Shown here piece after piece: positions 10,729-22,246 of a DNA stretch of 64,000 nucleotides. This DNA comes from Cordilura impudica (Eukaryota > Arthropoda > Insecta > Diptera > Scathophagidae): assembly GCA_963682025.1 (NCBI GenBank), contig OY821520.1, forward strand, positions 85,050,965 to 85,114,964, written 5' to 3'. The stretch's first letter is position 1. Each line of letters starts with the position of its first letter. The notes under the pieces are model-generated. The model was not told the DNA's origin. It searched no databases and was given only the letters and a program-made list of their open reading frames with translations. Both the position numbers and the translations under genes were made by a program.

Positions 10729-11868
10729 TCACAGGGGAGATGTGTAAACATCTACACCTTTTCCAATTGTATTTCAGAAAGTATAAAATGTATTTCAGAA
10801 AATATTAATTGAATTTCTGAAAATATCTATTGAAATTCGGAATTAAAAAGTAATTTACCCTACAATACCGAAAAGTTATTATTATTTCTATTAGTGATTT
10901 GGAGTTGCAGAAAATGTTTAGCAATATTTGGACTTATATGTTATGCACTGGAAAATTAACTATCAAGGGCGGCCTTTTAATCGAAAGAAGATGAGGACTT
11001 CATTTGTTAATCAGCTACAATATAAACACCAGGATAAAATTTTGGCCAATTTTGAAGTCATCTTTTTGAAAAAAACACTTTTATATCGTCACCTAAACTG
11101 AAAAAGGCCGTAACTAACAAAAAGTTCAAAATTGACTTTTTGTATTGTAGTTACGGCCTTTTACTTAAAAACTACTATTTTACCATAAATTTGTTTTCAT
11201 AAATAAAAATCCATATTTTTGTTTTATGATGCTTCTTGCTTCTCCTGTAAAAAAAATAAAAATATTAGTTACGGCATTTTGCATTTTAGGTGACGATATG
11301 TATTTTTCAATATTACAAACCCAGTGTAATTCTTAAAAAATATATTTTTATATAGCGTTCTGACTATTTTTCTGAGACTCAATTGATGTTTTCTGAAATA
11401 CATTTGCTATTTTCTGAGATACATTTGATAATTTCAGAAATACATTTTATGTTTTCTGAAATAAATTTGATATTTTCTGAAAAACATTTGATAATTTCTG
11501 AAACTCAATTGATATTTTCCGAAATTCATTTGATATTTTCTGAAATACAAATGATACTTTCTGAAAATCAATTGATGCTTTCTGAAATACAATTGATTAT
11601 TACTGAAAATCAATTAATGTTTTCTGAAATTCAATTAATACTTTCTGAAAGTCAATTGATGGTTTTCTGAAATACAATTGATACTTTCTGAAACACAATT
11701 GATATTTTCTGAAAATCAATTGATGTTTTCTGAAATACAATTGATACTTTCTGAAATACAATTGATATTTTCTGAAAATCAATTAATGTTTTCTGAAACA
11801 CAATTGATACTTTCTGAAATTCAATTGATGTTTTGTGTAATACAATTGGAAAAGCTGTAGTAATTAAA
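10729..11868 (+). repeat. Fold-back unit with 21-bp tandem array
   Basis: Inverted arms CTTTTCCAATTGTATTTCAG (10760-10779) and, at the right, the complement AATACAATTGGAAAAG (about 11840-11856) bracket a long tandem array at about 11372-11855. The array has roughly 23 imperfect 21-bp units of the form TTTTCTGAAATACAATTGATA. A few diverged inverted units lie beside the left arm (10780-10845). Because 21 is a multiple of three, long open frames occur on both strands, but they read as repetitive FSEIQLI-type peptides and are not taken as genes. A separate MITE (11082-11300) is nested between arm and array. Confidence 0.7.
11082..11300. mobile_element. MITE with TATCGTCACCTAAA termini
   Basis: Terminal inverted repeats TATCGTCACCTAAA and TTTAGGTGACGATA, extending inward through a GCCGTAACTAA-type block, lie about 218 bp apart. 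The ends are compatible with a TA duplication. The left half carries its own perfect-looking hairpin (GGCCGTAACTA at 11108 versus TAGTTACGGCC near 11158). There is no coding capacity. The superfamily is probably Tc1/mariner-like, judged from TA only. Confidence 0.7.
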
Positions 11869-11924
11869 ACAAAAATCGAAGTTCATTTTCGACTTCTTCA
11901 AAGTTTTCTTAGTATTTAGCTTTT

Positions 11925-12085
11925 TAAACTCACAGCACACCTAGCGGTTCTGCTTACAAGTTTCTAAACATGTTAAGCTCACAGCACACCTAGCGGTCAA
12001 TAGCTTGAATATTTAAAATTAACGAAAAAGATTTGTGATTTTGCTAAACAGACAGTGAACTCGGCGGTTCTGCTTATTAAATATA
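11925..12085 (+). repeat. Short direct repeats CTCACAGCACACCTAGCGGT
   Basis: The 20-bp motif CTCACAGCACACCTAGCGGT occurs at about 11930 and 11980. A diverged third version (GTGAACTCGGCGGTTCTGCTTA) near 12055 shares the 'GCGGTTCTGCTTA' tail with the first. No function is apparent. Confidence 0.5.
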
Positions 12086-12539
12086 CCAATACACTTACAT
12101 ATACCACACACCGTTTTTCCCTTACGCTGTTTTTGTGATTGTATTGTGAAATTGGATTTTACCCCCCCTTGAGCGCATAGATGTTTACACATCAATAATA
12201 AAAATAAAAAAATAAAGAATTATACGTGTAGATAGTTGACCTTTATGTTGTTAAATAAAATGAATTGAAAATTGATGACCTCAAGCCGAATCAGAAAATA
12301 AATTTAAAAATAAAGGATTTATTAAAATTTTATCGTAATCACATTAGGTCCATTTAAAACATAACTATTTTTTTAATTAATTTATTGTAGCTGATGAAGT
12401 GTTTAAGTTTTGTAAATTTTTAAATAAGCAGTCTTTCATCCGGCTTATTTATCACCTTTATTTGCTACTTCTTTGCCAATCTTTTCTTGGCGTTACTAGG
12501 TTCAGCTGTTGATTAAACTGATGTTGAAGGAAATCAACT

Positions 12540-12665
12540 TAAAGTACTTAATGATTCGCCAGAATATTTACACGATTACTGCTATTGCCTTAAATTGATT
12601 ATGTGTCCTAATGCAACAACTTCTTGCCACTTAGGTGAATGTCTAAATTGCCCGGAATGATCAAA
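12540..12665 (+). pseudogene. Cys-rich coding remnant, unidentified
   Basis: The plus strand reads SPEYLHDYCYCLKLIMCPN, then ATTSCHLGECLNCPE and a stop. The spacing C-P-N-x5-C-x4-C-x2-C-P resembles a cysteine motif seen in uncharacterised transposon-derived insect proteins. The stretch is short and no flanking domain could be recognised, so this is tentative. It lies in 11870-13100, which otherwise shows no genes. Confidence 0.25.
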
Positions 12666-13102
12666 TTGGGGAAGACTCACCCGGAGTAGAAACTAGCTCG
12701 GCTTTAATATTGGTTGAACTGAGATCTCTCAAATGAAAGTATTGAATTAGATACCTCAATAAATTGTAAACAACGTGGCGTCTTGAAACTTATAATGTTA
12801 GTTTAATAAACTACTGCCGCCATCTACACATCAATTCGGGCTGGTCTGGGACCGCCCTCGTACCATTTAATGGTAATGGTAAAAAATATTTATCTTGAAA
12901 GCTTTCTTAGTGTGCTTTTATAACAAGTAAAATGTATTTAAACAAACAAACCCGAATTTGAAGTAAAAGTACGGATGGTTATACCTGTAATGACTTAAAT
13001 TCGCTGCGCATTTCCAAAACAAATGTTTTATAGTTCTATAATATAAAGCTCGGTATGCCTACGATCTTTTGTATTATTAATCAAATAACGTTTTCATAAA
13101 TA

Positions 13103-13572
13103 CTAGCAGATTCCAGCCCTCGAAATTCGAGTGCAAATTCTAGGAAATTTTATTTTTTCATTTAATAAATTATTTTATAATTATTATTTATTATTTTATT
13201 ATTATTATTATTTTATAATTTTATAATTATTTTATAATTCAACACTTTTTAAATATCGATTGGTTCATATCCAAAATGATTTTTCAATTCAACACAGTTA
13301 TTATTGTGAATGAAGAAACCAAACTCATTTTTTTTTTTGCAAACACTAACAAATTTAATAAACACACATATAGCATTGTATAATTTTATGTCTGTGTTAG
13401 TAGCAACTTTAAATGAATAACTCCAAAAAATTTAAAAATTTAAAAATCTGTTATTCTGTGAACAGCTGAAATGAAATATCTTTCAAATAAGATACACTTG
13501 GTCAAAATCGGGAGAAAACTGTTTAACAAATCATCGGTCACAAGAAATCGCCTAACCTATTAATATTATAGA
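13103..13572 (-). mobile_element. Non-autonomous Helitron, family I
   Basis: Read on the minus strand it starts TCTATAATATTAATAGG and ends with the hairpin CTCGAATTTCGAG, followed by a short spacer and CTAG. It is inserted between A and T (13102/13573). TC start, CTAG end, subterminal hairpin and A^T target are the Helitron hallmarks. A long (TTA)n-like expansion lies near the 3' end (13165-13230). No coding sequence. Confidence 0.88.
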
Positions 13573-13760
13573 TTACATAAAAAGTAAAAAATCGTTAAAA
13601 TTTTGTTTTATTTGTAATTTTCTCTTATGAATTCGAGATACGAAAGAATTCTTTAAATTTTAAGCGGAGTGCATAACCCCTTAAATTAAATTTTCAACAG
13701 CAGTTTTAAAATTTCATTAATTAAAACGCTTTTTATAATTCTTTGATAGATGAAACTTTT

Positions 13761-15414
13761 GTGCAGACAATAATCTTTCCGATTTATAAGAAGTGAGACG
13801 TTAATTCACCAAATAATTACAGGGGAATTTCATTTATGAATTGTGTGGCCAAAATATTAATGGGTACTTTAATTGAAAGACTTTCAAATTGGGTTGAAAA
13901 TCATAAAAAGTTGAATGAATATCAAGCTGGTTTCAGGAGAAACTATTCTACTGTTGATAATATCTACAACTTATCTGCTATTGTTCACTTAAAATTTGAA
14001 GAAAATAAAAAGATGTATGCATTCTTTGTTGACTTCAAAGCTGCGTTTGATAAAGTACCAAGGAGACGTTTGTTATATAAGCTCCATATGCTGGGAATAT
14101 CAACAAAAATATTAAATCTTATTGAGAATATATATATAGCCACACAACGTCTGCTGTATGGACAGGCAATGAATTATCCGAAAGTTTTGAAACATATTCA
14201 GATGTAAAGCAGGGATGTTTATTATCACCACTACTTTTCATGCTATATCTAAATGATTTATATGAACACCTAGGTGGTGCAATGATACTTTGTGAAACAA
14301 GTATACGCTTGTTATTATATGCAGATGATATTGTGTTGCTTGCAGATGACATCAGTGTAATACAACAAATGATAAATAAATTGGAAACGTACTGCAACCA
14401 ATGGGATATGGAGGTAAATTTAACAAAATCGGAAATGCTAGTATTCAGAAAAGGTGGAAGATTATCTAGACGAGAAAGCTGGAAGTACAAAGGGCAAGAA
14501 GTGAGAATAGTAAATGAATCTTACTACCTTGGTGTGATACTTACGCCCAAAATGTCTTTTGGAAAGCATTTAGAAAAACTTAACAATTCAGCAAAGTACA
14601 GCATCAACGCAACTTGGAAACAGGCTTTAAGTGATAAAACGATATCTAAATGGAGACTTTTCCAAGCTGTATGTAGGTCAATTCAGATATAGGGGGCGCA
14701 AGTGTGGGGTTATGGCTTATTTGAAGTAGTTGACAAACTACAAAGATTTTTTATAAAAATAATTTTAAGACTGCCGGACTTCACCCCAACGCTTTAACAC
14801 TGGATACAAATGCAGTGGATAATCACTTTTATAACTTGAACCTACATATGGACTACATTTACAAAACATTGTATAAATTCAACCAAGATAGACTACCTCA
14901 CAAACTATCTAAGCTGGTTTTGTCTAAAAAACATTTTTTGGGATAGTCATATTAACCAACTCGGAGCCGAATATAATATAAAATTTGAAAACATGAGTGA
15001 TATAGAATGGCTTAGTAGAGGTGCTGGCTAATTACGAAACCTGAAGATAAAAAGCATACAAGAACCGAAGGTAAAGGCATTGAATAACTATACACGCTTT
15101 TATAAGTTTCTGAATCAAAGTAACGGTATACATTATATACAGGATACAATCAGTCAGAACAAACTAACAGTTATGTATCTTCAAGGCTCGCTGTGATATT
15201 CTGGGATTAAAATCTAATACTTTCGGAAGTCAAGCTAATAAAACATGCACATTGTGTAATACCGCAGAAGATGAAGGAATTCAGAATCAGATATTTAGGT
15301 AAACCCAAGCTCAACCATGATGCGATAGTAGAAGTGTTAAATGGAGAAATTGTTGATGCCTGGAACAGACTGTATAAATTTATTTTTAATGCAATGAATT
15401 ACGAAAATATTTAA
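13761..15414 (+). pseudogene. LINE reverse transcriptase, nearly complete RT to C-terminus
   Basis: Begins in frame with IIFPIYKK, then a TGA (13794), then DVNSPNNYRGISFMNCVAKI, LNEYQAGFRRNYSTVDNIY and AFFVDFKAAFDKVPR. After a frameshift near 14160 it continues DVKQGCLLSPLLFMLYLNDL and the active-site box LLLYADDIVLLADD at about 14310-14350. SYYLGVILTPKMSF, INATWKQAL and a TAG (14690) lead into GAQVWGYGLFEVVDKLQRF. After another shift come DYIYKTLYKFNQDRLPHKLS and, near the end, a Cys pair CTLCNTAEDE; it terminates at NYENI. It acts (when intact) in target-primed retrotransposition. The upstream endonuclease is missing. An AATAAA lies near 15583. Clade not assigned. Confidence 0.88.
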
Positions 15415-15608
15415 TTGTACAATATGATTAATTAATAATTATTAATAATATTATAATTATTATAATAGCTGAAGATGTATTCTACTTAAATTTTAATTTA
15501 ATTTTGTAAATGACAGACGACATTTTGTCATTGTCATGAAATCTCTTCATATTAAAATGTAAATATGTATATGCACTTTTTTAAATAAAGAAAATTATTA
15601 TTATTATA

Positions 15609-15990
15609 TCTATAATATTAACACGCTAGGCGATTTCTTGCGACCGATGTTTTGTTCTACCGTTTTATCCCGATTTTAACCAAACGTATATTATTTGAAA
15701 GGTATTTCTTTTTAGCCGTTTTGCAGATTTACAGATTTTTAAATTTTTTCCTTTATTTTAAGTAAATTGCATTTAAAGTTGCTACTAACAAATACATAAA
15801 ATTATACATAAAATTATACATAATTATACATGTGTGTTTTATTAAATTTGTTAATGTGTTTATTAATGAATTTGTTATCATCATTCATAATAATAATAAA
15901 TCATAAAGGTGTTGGTTTGTGAATTGGCTAAGTTGAAAAATAAAGCTGCCTAGAAATTGCACTCGAATTTCGAGCGCTGGAATCTGCTAG
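15609..15990 (+). mobile_element. Non-autonomous Helitron, family I
   Basis: Starts TCTATAATATTAACACGCTA and ends CTCGAATTTCGAGCGCTGG-AATCTG-CTAG, flanked by A on the left and T on the right. It lies just beyond the LINE's AATAAA region. Together with the inverted copy at 13103-13572 it brackets the LINE. Confidence 0.9.
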
Positions 15991-16962
15991 TTATTATTAA
16001 TTCTATTATCCAGCTGTCAAACGACAATCGCAACATTGTTGTAGAAAACCAGCAATTACATTGTCTTTAATCACTCGTTTATCGTTAAATGATCATTGCC
16101 TATTCTAGAATGTGATTATCTAATTCAAAAGTGACATAAAAAAGTAAATAAAATAGAGGATACTAAATTTACACCTACATCACATTGAATTAAACACAAA
16201 ATCAAAATAAAAACAATCAATGAATTTGTCAATTCTATTTGGTCAATAACATATTTAGTTAATTTACGAGTATTTGTTCAATTTTTATTTTTTTTTCGAA
16301 ATATTATGTCTCAATAAGTAAAAGATCATTTTGGTATTAGATCCGTTTCGCTTAGCTAAGTATTTTCATACTTACCATATAATTGTTCATCTCCATACAC
16401 ATGCCATGTTGATAACATGAGGCATATAATAAATTTTTTTTGTAGTTGGGGTTCCATTATTTTTCTTTCTAGTTTTTAATTAAATTATTTTTGTTTTTAT
16501 AATTTATAGTTAAATGGAATCATTTATCTTGTTACTCCCTAATGTAGTTTTATAGTTATTTATACAATACAAGTTTGTGGAAATTTTACGAATTATCCAT
16601 TATCAATGAGTTTTGAAACTTCAGACATTATTTTTAACATGGCAATTTTAACATTTTGTTAAAATGTCTGTGTGATTGGACGATAAAGCTGAAAAGAGAA
16701 AAAAATGGGAACATTAAAAAAAGTGAAATGAATTATTATAAATATGAATTAATATTTATGTTAAAAGTTAAGTGAGAAGAATTCTTTTTTTTTCATATTT
16801 AATGTTTTATTTCTATTGTGATAAAAACGTTAACAAACACATTTGATAAATAAATAAGAAGAAATGCACAAGAGATACGTTAATAAACTGCAGACTTTAG
16901 AGTTAATTAATAAAAAACTTATGAATTTATGTTGATAATTAAAAAATTTTATTATATAAAAA
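15991..16962. other. AT-rich non-coding stretch
   Basis: No coding similarity, terminal repeats or RNA gene recognised in about 970 bp. Confidence 0.4.
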
Positions 16963-17778
16963 ACAAGTAAGAAAGTTATAGTCGATCTAGCCCGACTATA
17001 CGATACCCTATACCATGGTTAAGAGACCCTATCTCTTCAGTCCAACTAATTGGATATAGCAAATATGCATAAACCAAATTTGAGTGGCATTTTTATTAAT
17101 TTTTTTCGCTGCAGATATGAAAAAGTTCATATCGGATACTATATTTAAATGGGGACTAGGTCGAAAAATGGACCGATCCTGACCATATTTGGTAAAGTCA
17201 CTTATACTTTGAAAAAATATATACAAACCAAATTTGAGAAAAATCTGTGCAATATTTTTGTTTTTTGATAGATTTAAGTGAAGATCGGGATGCAGCTCTA
17301 TATGGGGCCTATGACTAAGAGTTGTCCAATGGGGATCATTTTTGGACTACTGATCAATGGATGTAATATATACATACAAACCCAATTTGACTAAGATTTG
17401 TGTGATAATTTGGATCTTATGACAATATATGTTGATTTCGTAGGGGTCATTTGTATGGGGGCTAGGTCTGAACATGGACCAATTTCAATAGCGTTCATCC
17501 CATGGCCGATAAAAGATCAAATACCAAATTTCATCAAAATATATTCATATTTGCGACCTGCAGTTTGATTACAAGCTTTACATGGACACACAGACGGACG
17601 GACGGACGGACGGACGTACGGACGGACGGACGGACGGACGGACATCGTTAAATCGAATCAGATAGTGATTCTGATTCGATCGGTATAATTAAAGATGGGT
17701 GTAGGTTAAATATTTTTGGTTGTTACAAACAGCAGCACAAAGTCATTATACCCAAACCACATAGTGGTATAGGGTATA
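16963..17778 (+). repeat. DINE-1/mini-me-like element, full-length copy
   Basis: Bounded by ACAAGTAAGAAAGTTATAGT and GTGGTATAGGGTATAAT. The hairpin near 16979-16998 is damaged (TAGTCGATCTAGCCCGACTA). A long (GACG)n/(GTCY)n tract occupies about 17585-17642. In element orientation (minus strand) the tract is preceded by a conserved block with GACCTAGNCCCCAT motifs. Non-coding; short open frames starting like MDLMAIYVDF recur in copies and are not genes. Confidence 0.75.
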
Positions 17779-18009
17779 ATAATGTGAATTTTATTACAAA
17801 ACATAATAAAAAAAACTCTTAAGGGGGAGGGTAAGGTTTTAAAACCTTTTTTTGCATTCTTCTTTATGAATGTACAACATGTCGAGAGTCTCGTGTCAAA
17901 ATTTCAAGTAAATCGGAGCCAAACTTAAGAAGATACAGCGTTTCCAGCGACCGGCCTCATACGGAATAACGTATATAAATCAATTTTTAAAAAACTTTAA
18001 ATGTTCAAA

Positions 18010-19076
18010 GTAGAGGTCGCAATCCCGGGATCCCGGTAATATATTCAATCCCGAAATCCCGGGATCCAGGATCCCAAATCCCGATCCCGGAAAAACCAAC
18101 CTAATTATTAACTAATTTCCAAAAAAAAATTAAAAATCATTTACATTCACTGTTGCCAGATTTGACGATTTTACAAAATATGATGATGATTTTGACGATT
18201 TGTTACTTTCAATGATCTAAGAAGTGCACTGACGGCAAATGTATTTGAGTTACCAAAATCTGAACACAGTTTCCGAAAAATGACTTTGGACAATGCTATG
18301 AAAATTCGGTCGTATAATATGAAAGAAATTGACTACGAAATTAAGGAAGGACGGAAGTTTAGTGTTTCATTTGATGAGTGGACATCTAATCGACGTCGCA
18401 GGTACATAAATGTCTATGTTCATGGTAACTCTTCAAAATTCTGGAATTTGGGCCTTGTTCGTGTGCTTGGATCAATGACAGCCGAAGTATGTGTAGAGCT
18501 ACTAAGTGAGAGGCCGGATAAATACAATTTGTCTCTTACTACTTATATCATATGCATTGTTACTGACGGTGCCAGTGTTATGGTAAAAGTTGGTAAACTT
18601 ATCGCTCCAGAACAACAACTGTGTCTTGTTCATGGCATACAGCTTGCAGTTTTGGACGTTTTGTACGAAAAGAATTGTGTGCATGAAAATGACGACAACG
18701 TTGAAATAGCAACAGACTTTGATGAAGTACAGGACTCAAGCCAATCAGATTATGAAGGAGATATTTGTTTTAAAGAAGAATGTGGAGTTGCTGTTGTAAA
18801 TAGAAACACCGAGGCAGATCTGCTGGCCAATATTTCTCCAGTAATTGATAAGGTGTGACAGATTGTTCGCATGTTCAAACAATCCCCAACAAAAATGACA
18901 TTCTGCAGAAGTACATTTTAGAAGATCACGGAAAAGTGCTAAAGCTCCTTTTGGATTGTAAAACAAGATGGAGCAGTTTATTCATTATGTTGGAACGTTT
19001 TAATTTTCTCAAGATTTCAATTCAGAAATGTCTTATAGATCTAAGAACACTCAGTGGATCAAGCTCCTTCTTTTGA
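18010..19076 (+). pseudogene. Truncated hAT element/transposase, copy 1
   Basis: The left end GAGGTCGCAATCCCGGGAT, with clustered CCCGGGATCC subterminal repeats (18018-18100), looks like a hAT terminus. The transposase open frame from 18280 contains FSVSFDEWTS (first catalytic Asp), NLGLVRVLGSMTAE and CIVTDGASVMVKVGKL (second Asp). It continues LCLVHGIQLAVLDVLY. After a stop at 18856 the frame resumes RQIVRMFKQSP, and a shifted frame gives LLLDCKTRWSSLFIMLERF, the conserved T-R-W block. The N-terminal BED finger and the C-terminal dimerisation region with the catalytic Glu are missing. An 11-bp sequence ATGTTCAAAGT occurs at 18000-18010 and again near 19392, a candidate duplication containing an 8-bp hAT target site. 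Confidence 0.75.
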
Positions 19077-19090
19077 GCTATTAACTGCTT

Positions 19091-19310
19091 AAATTCGTTG
19101 GGTTTGAGGAAAGTTATGCGTGGAGAATCAACTTTACTTTTACTGTACGTTAACTTATCTTGGCATATTTTGGCATTACTGTACGTTAACTTCTCTTGGC
19201 AAATTCGTTGGGTTTGAGGAAAGTTATGCGTGGACAATCAATTTTACTTTTACTGTACGTTAACTTCTCTTGGCATATTTTGGCATTAGTGTATGTTAAC
19301 TTCTCTTGGC
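19091..19310 (+). repeat. Two 110-bp direct repeats
   Basis: The unit starts AAATTCGTTGGGTTTGAGG and includes AAAGTTATGCGTGG and two internal GTTAACTTCTCTTGGCA-type subrepeats. Unit 1 is 19091-19200 and unit 2 is 19201-19310. A related segment, including the preceding 40 bp (CAGTGGATCAAGCT...), recurs at 34165-34325. Confidence 0.7.
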
Positions 19311-19914
19311 AAATTTTGGTATTATATTATAAAAATTAATATAATATAATATAATGCTGCGGAGCATTATAAATTGATTTTCTCGCAAATAAATGTTCAA
19401 AGTCCGTGAACATCATAACTCAAAATCTACTTGACCGATTCTTTTGAAATTTTACACACTATATCTACACATATCTACAGTCAGGTAACCACGAAGAGTT
19501 TTTTATTCTCCATTCTCTTCCCCATTTTTTAACAACAAATTCCCGAAATTTTATTACAAAAATTGTGTTTTTCACATCAAAATGCTGCAAAAAAAAAAGG
19601 AAAAAAACTCTTCGTCACTACCTCAGGAAACATGTTTAAACGCATTTCGATTTTTTTATTTCACATGATCCGGTATGATGTTCACCGCAAAACAGCAACA
19701 CCACCGGAAATTCGCTGTCACGTACTTATTTATTGAAATTTTTAACTGAAAATTTTTTCAAACATTCTTCAAATGTTATGCTATAATGTGTATATGAAAT
19801 AAATAATCCAACATTATTCATATCTTCAAAAAAGAATTTTGAAAATACGACTTTTTTAACTTTTAAAACTACTACCCCCCCCCCCCAAACCCCTTAAATA
19901 AATTTCCTTCTTTT

Positions 19915-20690
19915 GAAGCTCTTTATTTTAACTCATACTCTCTGTCTGTCTGTCTGTCGTGGGGCAAACCCATTCTCCCTTATCCAATTGATCTGAAACT
20001 TGGCCCATAGTCTTATTGTGAGTACAGATTCATTTTGGGGTAGTCACACACAGTCACGCATAGTCACTCACAGTCACGGAGTGACCTAAATGTCTTTTCC
20101 CCTCATCCAATCCATCTTAAACTTAGTCCATACACTTGCTGTAAAAAAAGATTAACTTCGACATAGTCACGCACAGTCACGCATGGTCACGCACAGTCAC
20201 GGAGAGATTTAAAACGGATTTCCCCTCATCCAATCAATCTGAAACTTGGTCGATATACTTGCTGTAAAGAAAGATTAACTTCGACATAGTCACGCACAGT
20301 CACGCATAGTCACGCACAGTCGCGGAGTGATTTAAAACCCATTTCCACTTATCCGATCGATCTGAAACTTGGACGATAGACTTGCTGTGAAAAAATATTA
20401 ACTTTGACATAGTCACGTACAGTCACGCATAGTCACGCACAGTCATGGAGAGATTAAAACCTCACTTCCCCTCAACCGATCGATCTGAAACGTTGTCCAT
20501 AGACTTGTTGTGGCCAAAGATTAATTTTAAGATAGTCACACACAGACACGCATAGTCACTCACTGCCACGGAGTGATTTAAACCCCATTTCCCCTCATCC
20601 GACGATCTGAAACTTTGTCCATAGACATGTTGTGACCACGGAGAGATTCAAAACTCATTGTATAAGTTAATAAAAACTTTGTTTGGGTTA
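19915..20690 (+). repeat. Fold-back repeat with CACGCACAGTCACGG units, copy C
   Basis: The largest copy: the left arm (TTTATTTTAACTCATACTC), a short (TCTG)n tract and about six imperfect units of roughly 120-130 bp. Each unit has several CAGTCACGCA motifs, then 'cggagtgatttaaa' and a 'gatcgatctgaaacttgg' block. It ends in the AATAAAAACTTTG arm. Non-coding. Confidence 0.65.
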
Positions 20691-21324
20691 GATTATTTAA
20701 AGCAAGTTTTCAATTAAAAAAAAAAACATTTGTATACACAGAAAAAAAAATGCGCCAACCGGATTGATATAAAGTATAATAACTGAATTTTCGATTGTAT
20801 CAACAGAATTTTTTTAGCAACTAACCATTTTCAATTGTGATAAATTATTTTGTATTTAATGTAATTAAATATAATTTATAATTACAATCATCTCAAATTT
20901 CGTTTATTACGAGTAACTTTATCGCAATTCGGTTGACAATAAACACAACGAGTCTGTGTTCCCTGTATAGAATATTTTTTATTTAAAAAAATTATAGTAA
21001 AAAACGAAAGGTTTTATTAAAAATTATTATTTAAAATGTGTGATCTGAAACTATTGGATCAGCTGGATTTTGTAAAAAAAAAATGGTTAAGGTTTACTCA
21101 CGAAAAAAGTTTACATAATCAAAATTACACTCAGGTCTCGTTTTATGCAATAGATGTGCTCCACAGATAGTCCCATGAACTCAAATCGCATAAAACGAAA
21201 CACTACTACCATATAAATACAAAGACAAGTGATACGTTCCGAAATTTGCAAAAAAAAAAAAAAATCGTATAAATTCAAATTATAGTACTTTAAATGTACC
21301 CAACCAAAATTATTACTTTCGTGT
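20691..21324. other. AT-rich non-coding stretch
   Basis: No gene, terminal repeat or RNA recognised in about 630 bp. Confidence 0.4.
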
Positions 21325-22087
21325 TTATACCCTATACCACTATGTGGTTTGGGTATAATGACTTTGTGCTGCTGTTTGTAACAACCAAAAATATTTGACC
21401 CAGACCCATCTTTAATTATACCGATCGAATCAGAATCACTTTTTGAGTTGATTTAACAATGTCCGTCCGTCCGTCCGTCCGTCCGTCCGTCTGTGTGTCC
21501 ATGTAAACCTTGTAATCAAACTGCAGGTCGCAAATATGAATATATTTTGATGAAATTTGGAATATAAGCTTTTATCAGCCATGGGATGAACGCTGTTGAA
21601 ATTGGTGAGAATCCGTCCATGTTCAGACCTAGCCCCCATACAAATTACCCTTATGAAATCGACATAAATTGCCATAAGATCCAAATTGTCATATAGATCT
21701 TACTCAAATTGGGTCTATATGCATTCATTACATCCATTAATGAGTAGTCAAAAAATGCTCCCTTTGGCCCCATATAGAGCTGCTTCCCGATATTCACCTA
21801 AATCTATTAAAAACAAAAATATTGCACTGATTCTTCTCAAATTTTGTTTGTATATGTTTTTGCAAAATACAAGAGACGTTACCAACCATGGTCAGGATCG
21901 GTCCATTTTTGGACCTAGTCCCCATATAGATATAGAATCCGATATGAACTTTTTCAACATTTTTTCAAATTTGGTTTTTGCTTATTTTCTATGTCCAGTT
22001 AGTTGGGCCTAAGAGATAGGGTTTCTAAACGCATGGTAGAGGGTATCGTATAGTCGGTCTAGACCGACTATAATTTTCTTACTTGTT
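21325..22087 (-). repeat. DINE-1/mini-me-like element
   Basis: Starts TATACCCTATACCACTATG, has (GTCC)n at about 21462-21490, and ends with TAGTCGGTCTAGACCGACTA (22052-22071), then TAATTTTCTTACTTGTT. The plus strand here runs 5' to 3' of the element if the hairpin end is its 3' end; I use '-' only to mark orientation opposite to 16963-17778. Confidence 0.8.
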
Positions 22088-22246
22088 TTATATTTTATTT
22101 AATAAATTTAATAAATTAATAGTTCATAATTTAAATTAAACATTCAATATATTTAAACAATTCAGATCATAAAAATACAAATCAAAATAAATCAGAATCA
22201 CCAAATATCATTTTAATCGCTGTAATGAGATGGAATATTACCACGT

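Larger units (their letters stand above)
17818..19899. repeat. Repeat R4 carrying an inserted hAT, copy 1
   Basis: The ends TTAAGGGGGAGGGTAAGG (17818) and the C-tract AAACCCCTTAA (about 19889-19899) are inverted relatives. The outer parts (17870-18004 and about 19400-19870) match 52040-52560 in reverse complement, for example 'gaagatacagcgtttccag' and 'gaacatcataactc'. The middle 1.4 kb (hAT plus tandem repeats) is absent from the 52-kb copy, so it is a later insertion. The element class is unknown. Confidence 0.6.

Noticed and set aside
11372..11855. CRISPR-like array
   Set aside because: Units are contiguous with no unique spacers and diverged from each other, in a eukaryotic genome.
11383..11860. 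Long open frames made of FSEIQLI-type peptides
   Set aside because: They follow from the 21-bp tandem period being a multiple of three; both strands are open. No start context or neighbouring gene structure.
11925..12085. GCGGT-containing direct repeats as a regulatory array
   Set aside because: Only two good copies and one poor one; too little to support a function.
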